A DNA stretch of 64,000 bases from NCBI GenBank assembly GCA_947685225.1, contig CANTUV010000026.1:54893501-54957500 (forward strand), given 5' to 3'. The notes below the pieces were generated by a model that saw nothing but the letters and a program-made list of their open reading frames with translations, had not been told where the DNA came from and did not search any database. A program made the position numbers and the translations under genes. Origin of the DNA: Garcia nutans. Lineage: Eukaryota > Streptophyta > Magnoliopsida > Malpighiales > Euphorbiaceae. Shown here piece by piece: positions 1-11,018 of the stretch (the stretch's first letter is position 1; each line of letters begins with the position of its first letter).

Positions 1-486
1 ATTATCTTTTTTTTATGTTCAAAATTAGGGAAAAGAGAAGAATCCTAATTGTTTTGCTTTTAAAATTTGAAGTTCTGCAAATTTCACTTTTATTATAGCT
101 TGCACTTGTATATCTTAACACATAATTATTGTTGTTAAAAGCTGGTGACTCGTTTCCGACTTAAATGCTACTAATTCTTGTTTATTCTCTAGTTATTATT
201 TATTACCCGGAGTTTTATCCGCTTCGAGCTTTTTTTTTACTGATGAACAAAAACTATTACTTCACCAATTCATTGCTCTGAAAATTGCTTGCTAGATGGG
301 CTTCGTATAGAACTATTTTCATTTAGATTTAATTGTTTTGGTTATTCAATGCTTTGGTGCATCAGAAAAGTAAGATATAAGCTATCATCTCGTTCATGTT
401 TTAGACGTGGCATGAAATGTTCTTGTTCTTTTATTTTTATTTTGGCCGCAATATAGATTTTTAAATGTTTGGTTTACTCTGATTAG
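1..486. other. Intron of the WD40 gene
   Basis: T-rich non-coding sequence running into the acceptor gattag at 481-486. No exon of the gene could be recognised with confidence here; it is interpreted as an upstream intron because the following exon starts in mid-protein. Confidence 0.6.
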
Positions 487-2893
487 GAGGAGTATGATAC
501 TCATGATCCCAAGGGCCATTGCTCAGTAGTGCTACCCTTTTTGATGAAAAGAACGAAGGTCATTGAGATTGTGGCTGCACGAGATATTGTTTTTGCTCTT
601 GCACATTCTGGTGTGTGTGCAGCATTTAGCAGAGGTAATAACAGTAATTATGATACTAAAAAGAAATACTAAGAGTCATTAAGGATCTTTATTTTCACCA
701 CAATTTTCTTTTCCAGGTGAGGGAAGATGATTGTATATCATGCATTTGTAATTTGTTGGCTATTTTAAATGCAGAGACAAACCAGAGGATATGTTTTTTG
801 AATGTGAGTCCTGATGAAGTTATTCGAAGCTTGTTCTACAACAAGAACAATGATTCACTAATCACAGTTTCAGTTTATGCTTCGGACAATTTCAGTTCCT
901 TGAAGTGCAGATCAACTAGAATCGAGTTTGTTAATATCTTCTCTTTGTTTGTATCACTATTATTTTATTTATGAAATTGTATGATGCATGTATTTGTATT
1001 TAAATATTCAGGTACATAAGGAGGGGCAAGCCAGATGCTGGTTTTGCACTTTTCGAGTCTGAGTCTTTGAAGTGGCCTGGGTTTGTAGAGTTTGATGATG
1101 TTAATGGAAAAGTCCTAACCTACTCTGCACAAGACAGGTAACTTCCTATCCATGTAAGGTGCGATTGCAAAATGTTTTGTTTCCTACTCAGACATTATGT
1201 TAATTAATCATTATTGTCAGTGTATACAAGGTCTTTGACCTTAAAAACTATACAATGCTGTACTCTATATCAGATAAGCATGTACAAGAAATCAAAATCA
1301 GGTGACCTCTCTGTCTCTCTCTCATTATATCACTGCATATGATGCACTCAGTCATACTCACACTTGGGATCTTAATGTCTAATTTATTAAGTTATTTGCA
1401 TCAGTCCGGGCATTATGTTGTTAATTTTCAATGGAGCAAGCAGCCATGTTCCTCTTAAGATTTTATCAATTGAGGATGGCACAGTTCTCAAAGCCTTCAA
1501 CCATCTGCTTCATCGAAATAAGAAGGTGGACTTCATTGAACAATTTAATGAAAAACTGCTTGTCAAGCAGGAAAACGAGAATCTCCAGATTCTAGATGTG
1601 AGTTAACCAGATCTTTTTAAGCAACCATCTCTGGGCCTAACCAGATCTTTTTAAGCAACCATCTCTGGGCCTAACCAGATCTTTTTAAGCAACCATCTCT
1701 GGGCCTTGACCATTTCTTTTTAATGTCAGTAATAGTATATTCCTCTATGCAGGTTCGGAATGCAGAGCTAATGGAAGTTAGCACAACTGAATTCATGACT
1801 CCCTCTGCATTTATCTTTCTTTATGAGAATCAGTTGTTCTTAACTTTCAGAAATAGAACTGTTGCTGTCTGGAATTTTCGTGGGGAGCTTGTGACTTCAT
1901 TTGAGGATCACCTGTTATGGCATCTTGATTGTAACACAAATAACATATACATAACAAGCGATCAGGATCTTATCATTTCTTACTGCAAAGCTGAATCTGA
2001 TGACCAGTGGATAGAAGGAAATGGTAACTTTTTCTTTCTATCCTTTTAGTTGAAAACTAATATAAAATGTTCTTCTGTTTGTGGTTTGAGCTGGTAGAGT
2101 GCTTGAATCTCTCGAACTTGAATATCATTATAATTGGTTCAAACTCTGAGTTGTTGTCCATTTTTGTATAAACAATTTCAAGTGTTATTTCTGAAGTATA
2201 CAATATATATAATTAGACAAAGCGGAATGCATCAATGTAGCCAAAATTCACCTGGATAATCCGGTTAGGTCTATATTGTTGGATCTTACTAGATTCTTTC
2301 GTAAAATTCTTACCATGTCACAGAACATAAAAAGATGTTATTGTTTGCGGTGACTAAGATTTCATCTGTTCAGAAGGCCAAACTGATGCCTAATTCAAGT
2401 TGGCTGCAAGGATCAAAACCTGATTTCTTGCAACCTGAAACTTGATAAAGCATTTATAAAGGGTGGAAATGCTGTATATATTACTATTTTGGATAAGTGG
2501 AAAAGTTTGAAATTCCTGACTTTTGCATATTCTTGTCCCAGTTCTCTCTGTGTCAAATTCCAGCTTTGTTCATTCTAAAGATTATTTGGCAGTTGTCTTC
2601 ATTTTGTATGTATGAGGGAAGTTTCTGCATCTCATAATTTGCTTTTTGATGCAGCTGGATCAATCAACATGAGTAACATCTTGACAGGAAAGTGCTTGGC
2701 TAAAATAAATGCTAGCAATGGTAGCCCTAGAGGTGATGAGTGCAGCAGTGGCAGCTCAAAGCGGAGTATCTGTTCTATGAGAAGTACAGTCTCTGAGGCT
2801 TTAGAAGATATAACTGCACTTTTCTATGATGAAGAAAGGAATGAGATATACACTGGTAATAGGCATGGGCTAGTTCATGTATGGTCTAACTGA
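487..2893 (+). CDS. Transducin/WD40 repeat-like protein, 3' part (5' exons outside window)
   Basis: Seven exons can be joined in frame with GT-AG introns: 487-634, 775-925, 1012-1137, 1221-1301, 1405-1597, 1753-2023 and 2655-2893 (1209 bases, 402 visible residues plus TGA). The exon entering at 487 follows an AG acceptor with no start codon, so the N-terminus lies left of the window. Readable stretches include ICFLNVSPDEVIRSLFYNK, GKVLTYSAQD, VYKVFDLKNYTMLYSISD and the C-terminus ITALFYDEERNEIYTGNRHG followed by LVHVWSN, where the final VHVWSN is a WD-type blade end. I recognise it as the conserved plant family of Arabidopsis At2g38630/At3g54190 (from memory); its biochemical role is not established as far as I know, and WD40 propellers usually act as protein-interaction scaffolds. 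The exon at 775 rather than 717 is chosen because it keeps frame with the preceding G (S-R-E-T-N-Q). The last intron (2024-2654) is long. Confidence 0.88.
1604..1705. repeat. 34-bp tandem triplication in WD40 gene intron
   Basis: Three consecutive, seemingly identical 34-bp units (1604-1637, 1638-1671, 1672-1705), each starting taaccagatc and ending ctctgggcc. They lie just inside the intron after the exon ending at 1597, so the donor is untouched but the intron is lengthened. Confidence 0.95.
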
Positions 2894-4090
2894 AGCAAAG
2901 AGGATAATCCATTTTGATCTAGATTCCATAAAATAAACTGCCGGGGATATCCTGTTATGCCTTCAACGGGAATGTTAATAGACATGGTCTGGTTCATTTC
3001 TGGCAAACTCTACTACTCTAGAGCAGGTTTCATCAATTTGATCTGAGGTACAATATTCCTGAACTTAAGGATGATGTCCTGTCATACCTCCGCCACTTCG
3101 GCTGGCTGAATGTCTTACATGCGCTGTGCTGTCAAATTGATTGGGATTGAATTGTATCAGTAGATTTTTTTTTTTGTTCGTTGTGTAGTAATTTGTAGAT
3201 CTACATTTGGGAGTTCCTTAGGCTGTTCGATTGAGATGCAAGAGAAGGGGTTAAATTTGTTGAAGCATTTAATTTTTCAAGATTACGATCAACATGTAAC
3301 ACTAGCTTGTATTCTTCTTCTTTTTTCCAATTAAACACTATGTATGGTTGTTATCTACCAGTCTGTACTGCAGTTAGATGTTTATGCAAGGAAATTCTAG
3401 GGAAGTGTAATCGCAGAAATATTGGTGGCCCATTAGACATAAGAAATAAAAAATGGGTAAAATTGAAATATCAGGGAATCAATCCTCCTAATCTTATTGA
3501 TGATTTGTTTCTCAGACTTTTTCCTTTTATCTTATCTGTTATTGACTGTCACGGTTGTCCAGCAATTGCAGCATGAAAGAAAAAAGATAAGAATAGATTG
3601 CAATATTACATATGAAAGAAAATATTACAAGCTAACCATGTTCTACACCAAATATTAGTCGTAAGAAGTGCACACTGCCAAAACGGTAATTATATTATGA
3701 TTCATAAGTAGGGTTTTTAACCTAATTCTCAATATTAAAAATTAAGTCTTTCCTTCTCTAAAAATGAATGAAATAGTTTTCAACTTATAGTTACTATTAT
3801 ATTCGAGTTCCTTATCTTCAAAGTATAATAATATTTGAGCCTCTCGTTTCTCAATCATTTAAATTTTATGGTAAGGATTGAAAAGTTGGAGGAGGTACAG
3901 AGGGAAAATATGCACCCAATTATTTGTTTGAATTCAAAGGTATACAAGCAGTTGGCACCTATAAGGTATTTTATATACACAGCTTTCCTTTTTTTTTTTC
4001 TTTCTGGATAAATGAAATTAGCCTAATATATGATACTTGAAAAGCTGAAATATTTTACATGTCCAAAGAAACTAAAAGTTGTTTTAGAAA
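2894..4090. other. Tail-to-tail spacer between WD40 gene and PP1 gene
   Basis: The first 300-400 bases are probably the WD40 3' UTR (moderate GC). The remainder is AT-rich. An 89-codon open frame at 3307-3576 has no recognisable similarity and is not called. The PP1 3' UTR should occupy the right end on the minus strand. Nothing else seen. Confidence 0.5.
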
Positions 4091-5473
4091 CTATTCCCCC
4101 TGTTCTGGTTTTCCTTTCAAGGGCTTGAGAATCTGAAATGAGCACAACAAACTTTCATTTACACACATTAATGCACCTGCATTGTTAAACTCTCCACAGT
4201 AGTTTGGTGCTGAAAATATTGTAACCAATTGCCTGTCTGCGAAGAATTCATATCCATCTTCAACTACCTGTTCATCATTTTCAATATTATGTTGTTTCAA
4301 AATTAATATTTTTTAGCTCCAGAAAACTAGGAATAAACAATATAGCAGAAGAGATTTAGAAAGAAGACCTGATGAGCTCTGCAAACAAGATCAAGATCAT
4401 GTTTCTTCAAGAATTCAGCCACTTTATCAGCTCCAAAAGTGTATGAAACACCTCTATCATTCTCACCCCAACCTTTGATATCTCTATCAGGATCAGCCCA
4501 GAGAAGGTCACATAAAAGACCTTGATCTGGAACATCAATTGGCCTTTCTATACCTCTAATCTGATCCAAACTTTCCATTTCCGGTGATAATCCACCATGC
4601 ATACACAATATTTTATCATCAACTACTGCAGCCACTGGCAAACAATTGAAGCATTCAGTAAAAGTTTTCCAAAGACGAACACTGAATCTGCGCTTGCACT
4701 CATCATAAAATCCATATATTCTGTTTATTGAAGCACATTCATGATTCCCTCGAAGAAGGAAAAAATTGTCTGGGAATTTTATTTTGTAAGCAAGAAGAAG
4801 GCTTATTGTTTCTATACTCTGTTTCCCTCTGTCTACATAATCTCCAAGAAATAGATAGTTGGAATCTGGTGGAAACCCACCATATTCGAACAGCCGCAGA
4901 AGATCTGTAAATTGTCCGTGTATGTCACCTGCATTTCCAAAATAATCCATGTCTTGTAAAATGGAAGGGAAAATACAGATCAAATTTGTATAATTGCCAT
5001 GATCAAATTATCATGTGAGTTTTAATTAGCATTTGAATTTTATAGTGGAAATAGTGATCCACATAACCTTAGTTGTTATTGCTATAATGTAACTATGTAA
5101 TATAAATTAGATAAACTATCAAATCATCAATTAGATTTGGATCAATTAGCAGGTGAATTTTGAAAAATACATCAATACACAATTGTTAGATAATCATAAT
5201 ATATATATAGGAAATAAATCAAAATATAACTATGTAATTGCAAATTTTTGTAATTAAAATAAAAAAATGATTGCATTAAAGAAAGAGAAAATGGAGGTAA
5301 ATACCACAAATGTTAATAGGAGCTTCAAGTTCAAGAAGAACAGGCTGAACAAGAAAGATTTGTTTGGCAGTTAAACAAAGATTTCGAATTTCAGGTTCAG
5401 TAAGCTGAAAGCGTTTCCCTTTGTTATTCCTTCCTTCTAACAGCTTCTGTATAATTACTCCCAATCCTTCCAT
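4091..5473 (-). CDS. TOPP: Serine/threonine protein phosphatase PP1 catalytic subunit (TOPP type)
   Basis: Three exons on the minus strand, 5305-5473, 4369-4928 and 4091-4267, join in frame to 301 residues, slightly short of the usual 310-330 of plant PP1. The metallophosphoesterase signature is complete in order: GDIHG (about residues 57-61, spanning the first splice junction), GDYVDRG, LLRGNHE, CMHGGLSPE, VCRAHQ and FSAPNYCGEFNNAG. These supply the His, Asp and Asn ligands of the two catalytic metals and the His/Arg phosphate contacts. PP1 (not PP2A) is indicated by the NRIYGFYDECKRR stretch and the SAPNYCGEFNNAGA loop. The enzyme removes phosphate from Ser/Thr proteins and is directed by regulatory subunits in nucleus and cytoplasm. 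The first ATG, MEGLGVIIQKLLEG, matches the expected N-terminal helix. CT/GA-rich sequence upstream (5500-5800) is probably its 5' UTR and promoter. It is tail-to-tail with the WD40 gene. Confidence 0.94.
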
Positions 5474-5830
5474 TCTGCCAAGAGGAGTCCACTGCTCTCC
5501 TCTTGTTCTTTCTTTCTTTCTCTAATCTTACTTTTATTTTTCTTCCTTTCTTTCTTTCTTTCTTTCTTTCTTATTCTCTAAAAAATTATTCTTTCTTGAA
5601 ACAAAATAAAATAAAATTAATAATCTAATATAATCTCTGTAATATACGTTACATAAGATCTTCTTCCTGTTGTAATTAGTGATGAGGACATAAAGAAAAA
5701 AAGAAATTCAGAAAAATGGAAAAAAACAAAAAGAAATATAATTTCTGATTTCAATTTCTTGATACAGAGGCCGAAAGAGAGAGAGAGAGAGCGCACCGCG
5801 GGAGTTGAGATATAATTGGAGGCTGAAGAA
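5474..5830 (-). promoter_or_regulatory. CT-rich leader/promoter region of the PP1 gene
   Basis: Upstream of the PP1 ATG, the plus strand shows a (CTTT)n tract near 5540-5572 and a (GA)n tract near 5776-5792 followed by a short GC-rich patch (caccgcgggag). Pyrimidine repeats like these are common in plant core promoters and 5' UTRs. No precise start site can be set. Confidence 0.4.
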
Positions 5831-7370
5831 GGTATATATGATTTTTTCTTAGCAGCTCAGAAATTTTACTCTGTTTTTTTTACGGTTGTAACAATTGAGG
5901 TTTACTTTTGCCAACTAATGAATTTTATGACTTTATCCATTTGCCAGTCCGACTTCAATGGGTACCCTACCAAACTTAAACTTGACAATTTTCAGGAAGT
6001 TAAAATCATTTTTTTTGTGACATCCCATGTTAATGTTTTTTATTAATTTAATTATGAATTATGATTAAGATTTAGATAATTTTATGGATTTTAAATAAAG
6101 TTATTTTCAAATAAATTAAATAATTTTATTAAATTCATCTGATATTTAATATGACAATCTATCTCATTTTAAATATTATTTTTATTTTAAATAAATTAAA
6201 TTTGAGTTTTATAAATATTCACTCTAAATCCCATATGTGACCGTCTTTAATTTCAATATCACTAATTAAATTCATTGATATTAAAAATGATTAACTTATT
6301 ATGACTATTATTTTTTTATTAATTATTTGTTTGGTATTATGTTAGTGTTAGTTTTATATATATTGAGATTAATATATACATATATATATATATATAAATT
6401 TAAAGCGTACACTCTCATGGATAAAAAAAAAATTAATTCAATTATAAGAGATGATGCATATAATGATACAACGACAGAACCAAACCATAAGCAAAACGAT
6501 GAAATTTTAAATTAACAGAATTTTTTTTGTTATTAGGGTAAATTATTTACTTGGACTTGTAGACCGTATCAAAGAGGACTGATTCAATAGTGTGTGTGTG
6601 TATATATATTAATCTTGGATTTGTTAAAATGTTCCCAGATTCCTCCATAAAATCTTCTCATTCAACAACAGACCAATGCGATGAGGTAAGATATAGTTTT
6701 AAACTCACCCAATGTATTTATTGCAAATGCATTGAACTTCCATTATACACAAAGCCTATCAGCCATATATGCTTGTTTTAATAATTACTCCTACACAGAC
6801 AATTATGGGTATTACGGGTACCAACTAACCAGACAACAGCAACCAACATATGCATATGGTGAAACTTAAGCATCAATCAATCAATTAATCTTATTTCTTT
6901 GCTGACATAGAAAAACAATAACCAATCACAAAGGATCTCTTGAATCTCAATTTTAATGGACAATAAGGATAAAACTCTTTAAGACAGAATAATACATGCT
7001 CAAGGAAAGTTGCTGTGCACGCCCACTTAGCAAACTGAGGGCAGATTTGGCAAATCCAGAGAAATTGATGATTTCATGTATTAACGCAAGATTAGAAAAA
7101 ATAATAATAATATTAACTAGGGCAGAAAGCTGAATTGTCATAACTGATCATAGAATATACAATCCAACTTTTGTTCTGCCTAGTTAAACAGATTTCAATA
7201 TAGAACTACGGAAGTATATGTATCATATGACAGTTCATTTGTAAAATCACGAAGATGATGAACCCAACCAGCTTTAAGCAATGCTTCACTACACAAGAAA
7301 TTTCCCAACAAACACATCAAGTAGAAGAAAGACAACTTCCCCAAGCTGTCAAGTCATATATCAAATAATT
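5831..7370. other. AT-rich spacer between PP1 and CDKB1 genes
   Basis: Mostly A/T with (TA)n near 6370-6396 and a short (GT)n near 6590-6602. Short open frames (62-76 codons) look random. The right end (7200-7370) has more mixed composition and is probably CDKB1 3' UTR. Confidence 0.5.
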
Positions 7371-9804
7371 CTAGCCTGGCAGTCCCAACTTTAAAATTGA
7401 GACTTGCCAAGGCTGTTGACTATAGGGATGATCCATAGCTGCTTTCGCAGAGATTCTTTCGGCTGGATCATATTTAAACATCTTCTGCATTAACCAAAAA
7501 TAAGAAAATATAAGGATCCCAAACATGTCATTTTTAAACATGGAAATTTGATCTATATGCTTTATCCCTCATTTTATTTCTAATTCCACTCTGTGCGATT
7601 GAGGAAAGTCAAAATAAGCTAAGTGAACACTGAAACCGCTAAAGTACCTATCAGCCTCCAACACCAGTTTTCCACTTCAGTACACTCATCTAAATCCAAT
7701 CTTTCTACCTTCAAGGATCTCAATAGAATTTGAAAGATCGAACTGGTATTGTTCACAACCAATTAAAAAATTCGCAAAGCAAAAGACATGCCGGGCCTAC
7801 TCAACAATTCTCACAAGTAAACTCATAATTTTCCACAAGAATTATGATGGGTTAAGACAAATAATAATAATTATAACTCCGGATAAAGTTTTTCATACTC
7901 TCTTGTATGCCATACATCAATTGCTCAAATCTAACGGAAAAGAAGATTTACACCTCGACTTTGAGATTGTATTTTGATCTTTGAACCCTTGAGTTGCTTT
8001 CACAATCATGAAATGCAGTTAAAGAACTATAGAAGTTACCAATAGAAGGTCAACACCATCAGGTCCCAGTGATGGAACAGCGCGTGCCAGGTTTTGAGGC
8101 TCCCATTGTGGATAGACATGCCAGTCACGCAGTTTAGTCACTCCTGGCCACTGCATTTCAGTTGGCGTTCCCAGCAACCTTCCAATGTAAAGCAGGAGAA
8201 AGAATTAGGGAAGATTACATGATTGATGATGGGAGATGGGGTCTAGTCTAGAAGAACATGGTAATAAAGGAACAAATAGAAAGTACAGATAAGATAATTG
8301 CACAAGGCTCATAGCCACAATCAAAGGCTAAATGGTCAGTTTTGAGCCTCTAGGAGATTAGTACTAGCAGACTAAATAGAACAACACTAGTAGACTAAAT
8401 AGAACAATCTTAAGGGAAGTATTGTAACATTCACACTATTACAGTACATTTTGGTAGAAATGTTACATATCTAAACAACAGATAAGCAGCAGTATGATCA
8501 CAGGTTTAAATCAATACCTGAAAATATGAAGCAACTGCTGAAACTCAGAGTCGCCAGGAAATAAAGCTTGTCTTCTGACCATTTCAGCTGCAAAGTAAAA
8601 TAAGAAATTGCAGTTGCAAATGAAATAAAATTTATATATATAAAAAAATCACATAATGTGGATTGAGAATTTCATCGAGCGACATGAGAGCAAATAGAAA
8701 TTGGAGAAAAAAAAATCAAAAGAATTAGATGCAAATCAAGTAATTGAATTAAATAAAAGAGGAAAAGAAAATGGAGATTACCAAAGATACAACCGACCGA
8801 CCACATATCGACGGCAGTAGAATAATGAGTAGAGCCAAGCAAGACCTCAGGAGCTCTATACCAAAGAGTAACAATCTCATGGGTGTAACTCTTGAGAGGG
8901 ACAGTAAAAGCACGGCCAAGGCCAAGATCGGCGATCTTAAGAATGCCTTTATCCTGATCAAGTAAAAGATTCTGAGGCTTAAGATCATGGTGAAGAACAC
9001 CATGACTGTGACAATGAGAAACACCTTTACAGAGCTGAAACAAGAAACTCTGAATAAGACCAGGAGAAAGAGGCCTAGCCTTTGTTTGGTTGGAAGTAAA
9101 CGAGGGAAAAAGAGGAGAAAGTAAGTGTAACTTAATTTATTTTAGTAGTAGAGTGAATGAGAGTAAAATAAAATAATTTTAATTTTTTCTCTAATGTTTA
9201 AATTTTTTTTTAAATAGAGAAAAATAGAAGTAAATGGAAGTAATTAGTAATAAAAATGAGTAAAATTACTATTTTAGTTTTTTTATTAAAATAAAAAAAT
9301 TAAATTACTCTTTCTTTTATTTAATCTGTCAAATAATATAAAATAATTCAGAATAAATTTCATTTATATTCCTTTTCATTTCTTTGTTAAAATAAATTTA
9401 ATTTCTCTTCTAACTTGCTCTCATTCGAACAAAGGCTTAGGGTTAGGTCCTTTACGACGAGAATCAATAAATTTTTTGAGATCAGTGTCAAGATACTCAA
9501 AAACTAAGTAGAGATTGGATTTGGAAATGGAATTTTCCTTATTAGAATGATCATTGGGAGTGGTGGCGGAGGCAGCATTAGCGTTGACGTGCTCAACGCA
9601 GAGGAGACGAACGACGTAGAGAGATTGAGAAAGCATTTGAAGCAAAGAAACTTCACGGAGCGCCGTCGGAGGAATACCTTCTTCGTCCATCTCTAGTCTT
9701 GTTTTCTTCAAAGCGACAAGTTGGCCGGTAGTTTTGTCCTTGGCTTTGTAAACCTTGCCGTAAGTCCCTTCACCAACCTTCTTTAGCTTCTCGTACTTGT
9801 CCAT
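7371..9804 (-). CDS. CDKB1: Cyclin-dependent kinase B1 gene, interrupted by a MITE and possibly a pseudogene
   Basis: Coding segments on the minus strand: 9437-9804 and 8782-9077 (one exon split by the MITE at 9078-9436), 8518-8587, 8040-8178 and 7371-7484. The start MDKYEKLKKVGEGTYGKVYK has the Gly loop (11-16) with the Thr14/Tyr15 inhibitory sites, Lys33, and the cyclin-binding PPTALRE helix (45-51) that marks B1-type plant CDKs, which act at G2/M. Later parts carry DLKPQN, ADLGLGRAFT, the activation-loop SYTHE, WYRAPEVLLG and DMWSVGCIF. Oddities: the catalytic HRD reads HHD; the MITE brings an in-frame TGA unless spliced out; the C-terminus is shifted after DHPY by what looks like one extra base, so the family ending SQF-stop (TTA at 7391-7393) is out of frame and the frame runs to TAG at 7371. 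All other exon junctions are in frame and GT-AG. It may be a decaying copy or a gene rescued by splicing. Confidence 0.85.
9078..9436. mobile_element. Tourist-like (PIF/Harbinger) MITE inside CDKB1 exon
   Basis: A 359-bp AT-rich block with terminal inverted repeats: left GCCTTTGTTTGGTTGGAAG, right end ctctcattcgaacaaaggc. It is flanked by CTA and TTA, a one-mismatch 3-bp target duplication of the TWA type used by PIF/Harbinger elements. Removing the element and one flank rejoins CDKB1 codons to G-P-N-P-R-P-L-S-P, as expected in plant CDKB1 proteins, so the insertion point is precise. It has no coding capacity. Confidence 0.88.
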
Positions 9805-9890
9805 TGTCACTGTGCGTTTCCTCTTTCTCTGTTAGAAAGCAAATCAGTGAAGCCTAATATTTTATTGCAACGGTGGTGTCTGGAGAGAGA

Positions 9891-10195
9891 GAGGGGGGGG
9901 GGGGGGCGGGGGAGGAATGAGTGAGTTGTCATAATTTTGAATTTCAAATTTGTTAAATAAGGTCATAATTTTGAATTTCAAATTTGTTAAATAAGGAGGG
10001 AAGCGTCTTTCTACTACTACTTTTTTTTTTTTACTCTTCTTAATAAAGAATTTTAAATAATTTTTATAATATATTTTTTTATTTAAATTATGTGTAGAGT
10101 TAAACAGTTAAAATTATGTCATAATTTTGAATTTCAAATTTGTTAAATAAGGAGGGAAGCGTCTTTCTACTACTACTTTTTTTTTTTACTTTCTT
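9891..10195. repeat. CDKB1 leader with internal tandem and partial second copy
   Basis: A G-run (about 9893-9906), then a leader-like stretch containing gaggaatgagtgagttgtc and an approximately 33-bp unit repeated twice in tandem (about 9929-9995). A second partial copy, from gtcataattttgaatttc through gcgtctttctactactac, lies at about 10117-10180. Between them (about 10040-10116) is a fragment also found in the inverted-repeat arms nearby. The first copy is contiguous with the CDKB1 gene and probably is its 5' UTR/promoter. Confidence 0.75.
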
Positions 10196-10470
10196 AATAA
10201 AGAATTTTAAATAATTTTAACTGTTTAACTCTACACATAATTTAAATAAAAAAATATATTATAAAAATTATTCAGATATTATTTAAATTTTTTCAGTAAA
10301 ATTAAATTATAACAAAATAAATTAATATTTTTTAATATATTTTTTTTGATATTTTATTACCTATTATAAGCAAAGTAATATAATAATTTTTAATAAAATA
10401 TAATATTATTAATATATTTCTATAAAATATATTATTAATAATTAATTTTTTTAATAATATACTAAATACA
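10196..10470. repeat. Left arm of long inverted repeat
   Basis: An AT-rich arm of about 275 bp that is closely the reverse complement of 10652-10925: for example gtttaactctacacataatt here and the reversed form with gtagagttaaacag in the other arm. The 181-base loop (10471-10651) holds a third copy of the CDKB1 leader sequence. The right arm continues outward into a longer AT-rich element, so this arm looks like a partial inverted copy. Confidence 0.85.
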
Positions 10471-10580
10471 GGGGGGGGGGCGGGGGAGGAATGAGTGAGT
10501 TGTCATAATTTTGAATTTCAAATTTGTTAAATAAGGAGGGAAGCGTCTTTCTACTACTACTTTTTTTTTTACTCTTCTTA
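10471..10580. repeat. Third copy of CDKB1 leader (loop of inverted repeat)
   Basis: G-run, cgggggaggaatgagtgag and gcgtctttctactactac occur again in the same orientation as the copy beside the gene at about 9893-10020. It may be a displaced promoter/leader fragment. Confidence 0.85.
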
Positions 10581-10651
10581 ATTTCCCTTTTTTTTTCCTC
10601 TTTTATCCAAAAATAGGCTTACTCTTTTTATCCTTCTATTTTTGCTCACAG

Positions 10652-10925
10652 TGTATTTAGTAGATTATTAAAAAAATTAATTATTAAAAATATATTTTAT
10701 AGAGATATATTAATAATATTATATTTTATTAAAAATTATTATATTACTTTGCTTATAATATGTAATAAAATACCAAAAAATATATTAAAAAATATTAATT
10801 TATTTTGTTATAATTTAACTTTACTGAAAAAATTTAAATAATATCTGAATAATTTTTATAATATATTTTTTTATTTAAATTATGCGTAGAGTTAAACAGT
10901 TAAAATTATTTAAAATACTTTATTA
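10652..10925. repeat. Right arm of long inverted repeat
   Basis: Reverse complement of 10196-10470 with scattered mismatches. It seems to be part of a longer AT-rich element starting TGTATTTAGTA (10652) and ending near 11057 with taaccaaacgcattata, whose ends are weakly inverted to each other; this would fit a MITE, but no target duplication could be fixed. Confidence 0.7.
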
Positions 10926-11018
10926 ATTTTTTTATAAAATTTAGTATGATTAATATTTTATTTTATATGAATTATATGCAAATAAATATGGTATTATTAA
11001 TAAAAAATTATTATATAA

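Noticed and set aside
717..774. Open frame upstream of the WD40 exon starting M/V-R-E-D-D-C
   Set aside because: Joining at 717 gives a stop after the previous exon; the acceptor at 774 restores the family reading S-R-E-T-N-Q, so 717-774 is intron.
3307..3576. 89-codon open frame downstream of the WD40 gene
   Set aside because: No recognisable family, spacer-like composition and no splice or promoter context.
10196..10925. MIRNA precursor
   Set aside because: Arms of about 274 bp and low-complexity AT sequence fit an inverted duplication of a transposon, not a typical miRNA foldback; no mature miRNA could be recognised.
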